A DNA stretch of 6,911 nucleotides from Candidatus Kuenenbacteria bacterium GW2011_GWA2_42_15 (GTDB lineage: Bacteria; Patescibacteriota; Patescibacteriia; UBA2196; GWA2-42-15). Position 1 is the stretch's first letter. Every line of letters starts with the position of its first letter. Positions 6,744 through 6,911 of the stretch are shown piece by piece. Position numbers and translations under genes: made by a program. The DNA is taken from NCBI GenBank assembly GCA_000998185.1, contig LCCW01000060.1:1-6911 (forward strand), given 5' to 3'. The notes under the pieces are model-generated. The model was not told the DNA's origin, ran no database searches, and was given only the letters and a program-made list of their open reading frames with translations.

Positions 6744-6911
6744 TTAAGGTGCGGGATCGGGCGCTGAACGGCGGACGACCATGGCCGAAATGGCAACCGT
6801 GGCAGTAATGAGCATTAAAGGTTCAACCGGATAACGGAAACGGGCGTTGGCCACGGGACTGCTGACAACGGCGAAGTATAAAATTAAAAAATAAATAATT
6901 AAAATCCAGAA
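6744..6911 (-). CDS. C-terminal end of a multi-pass membrane glycosyltransferase-like protein (5' partial)
   Basis: The frame is open from the right edge of the window to the TAA at 6744-6746 and encodes 55 residues; the rest lies beyond 6911. Seen: a transmembrane helix WILIIYFLILYFAVVS (2-17), then the loop ANARFRYPVEPLMLI (21-35), a second hydrophobic stretch to about residue 46, and a short polar tail. The N-x-RFRxPxEP loop followed by a last helix is characteristic of the C-terminus of dolichyl-phosphate-mannose mannosyltransferase/ArnT-like (GT39/GT83, PMT_2) proteins, which use polyprenyl-phosphate sugars on the outer face of the membrane. The assignment rests on this short tail only. 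Its third codon positions are visibly richer in G and C than those of the GT9 gene downstream. The 38-nt gap to the GT9 start suggests one transcript. Confidence 0.65.
   Translation of the reverse strand, partial: FWILIIYFLILYFAVVSSPVANARFRYPVEPLMLITATVAISAMVVRRSAPDPAP

Noticed and set aside
1..6911. Alternative genetic code with UGA as glycine (as in Gracilibacteria/SR1)
   Set aside because: The genes ending at 987 and 3576 use TGA as a stop exactly where the next gene begins, and no conserved domain contains an in-frame TGA.
1..6911. CRISPR arrays, tRNA or rRNA genes, insertion sequences or inverted repeats
   Set aside because: No direct-repeat array, tRNA-like cloverleaf, transposase motif or long repeat was seen on either strand; coding sequence fills nearly all of the window.

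Overview
This window is a dense, almost intergenic-free block of surface-polysaccharide (cell-envelope glycan) genes. It comes from an AT-rich bacterium with lysine-rich, poly-A-rich coding sequence. UGA is used as a normal stop codon (ends of the genes at 987 and 3576), so the standard bacterial code applies. The overall style (very tight 4-8 nt gene overlaps, no clear Shine-Dalgarno sequences, small glycosyltransferases and FkbM-type methyltransferases in mixed order) fits an uncultured lineage such as Patescibacteria/CPR. That placement is inference; no phylogenetic marker is present.

Plus strand, 1-4404: a five-gene, translationally coupled run. It starts with the truncated end of a GT4 glycosyltransferase joined in frame to a class I SAM methyltransferase. 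A NodB-like polysaccharide deacetylase, a GT2 glycosyltransferase, an FkbM-family methyltransferase and a second GT-A-type glycosyltransferase follow. The last of these stops early, and its probable C-terminal tail continues in another frame to 4404.

Minus strand, 6911-4433: a converging run. In transcription order it holds the last 55 residues of a multi-pass membrane glycosyltransferase-like protein, a complete GT9 (heptosyltransferase-like) enzyme with an N-terminal membrane helix, and a GT4 glycosyltransferase. The GT4 N-terminus and C-terminus lie in different frames. The two runs meet tail to tail around 4405-4432, where there is only a weak terminator-like hairpin.

Together the genes would build a glycan from nucleotide sugars (GT4, GT2, GT-A, GT9), trim acetyl groups from it (deacetylase) and methylate it (two methyltransferases). 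The most striking feature is not a new enzyme class. It is that the last gene of each converging run carries an out-of-frame lesion that also seems to lack internal sequence (junctions near 4270 and near 5300), and that the first gene is a GT-methyltransferase chimera. These could be real gene decay or recombination in a variable glycan locus, or assembly collapses.
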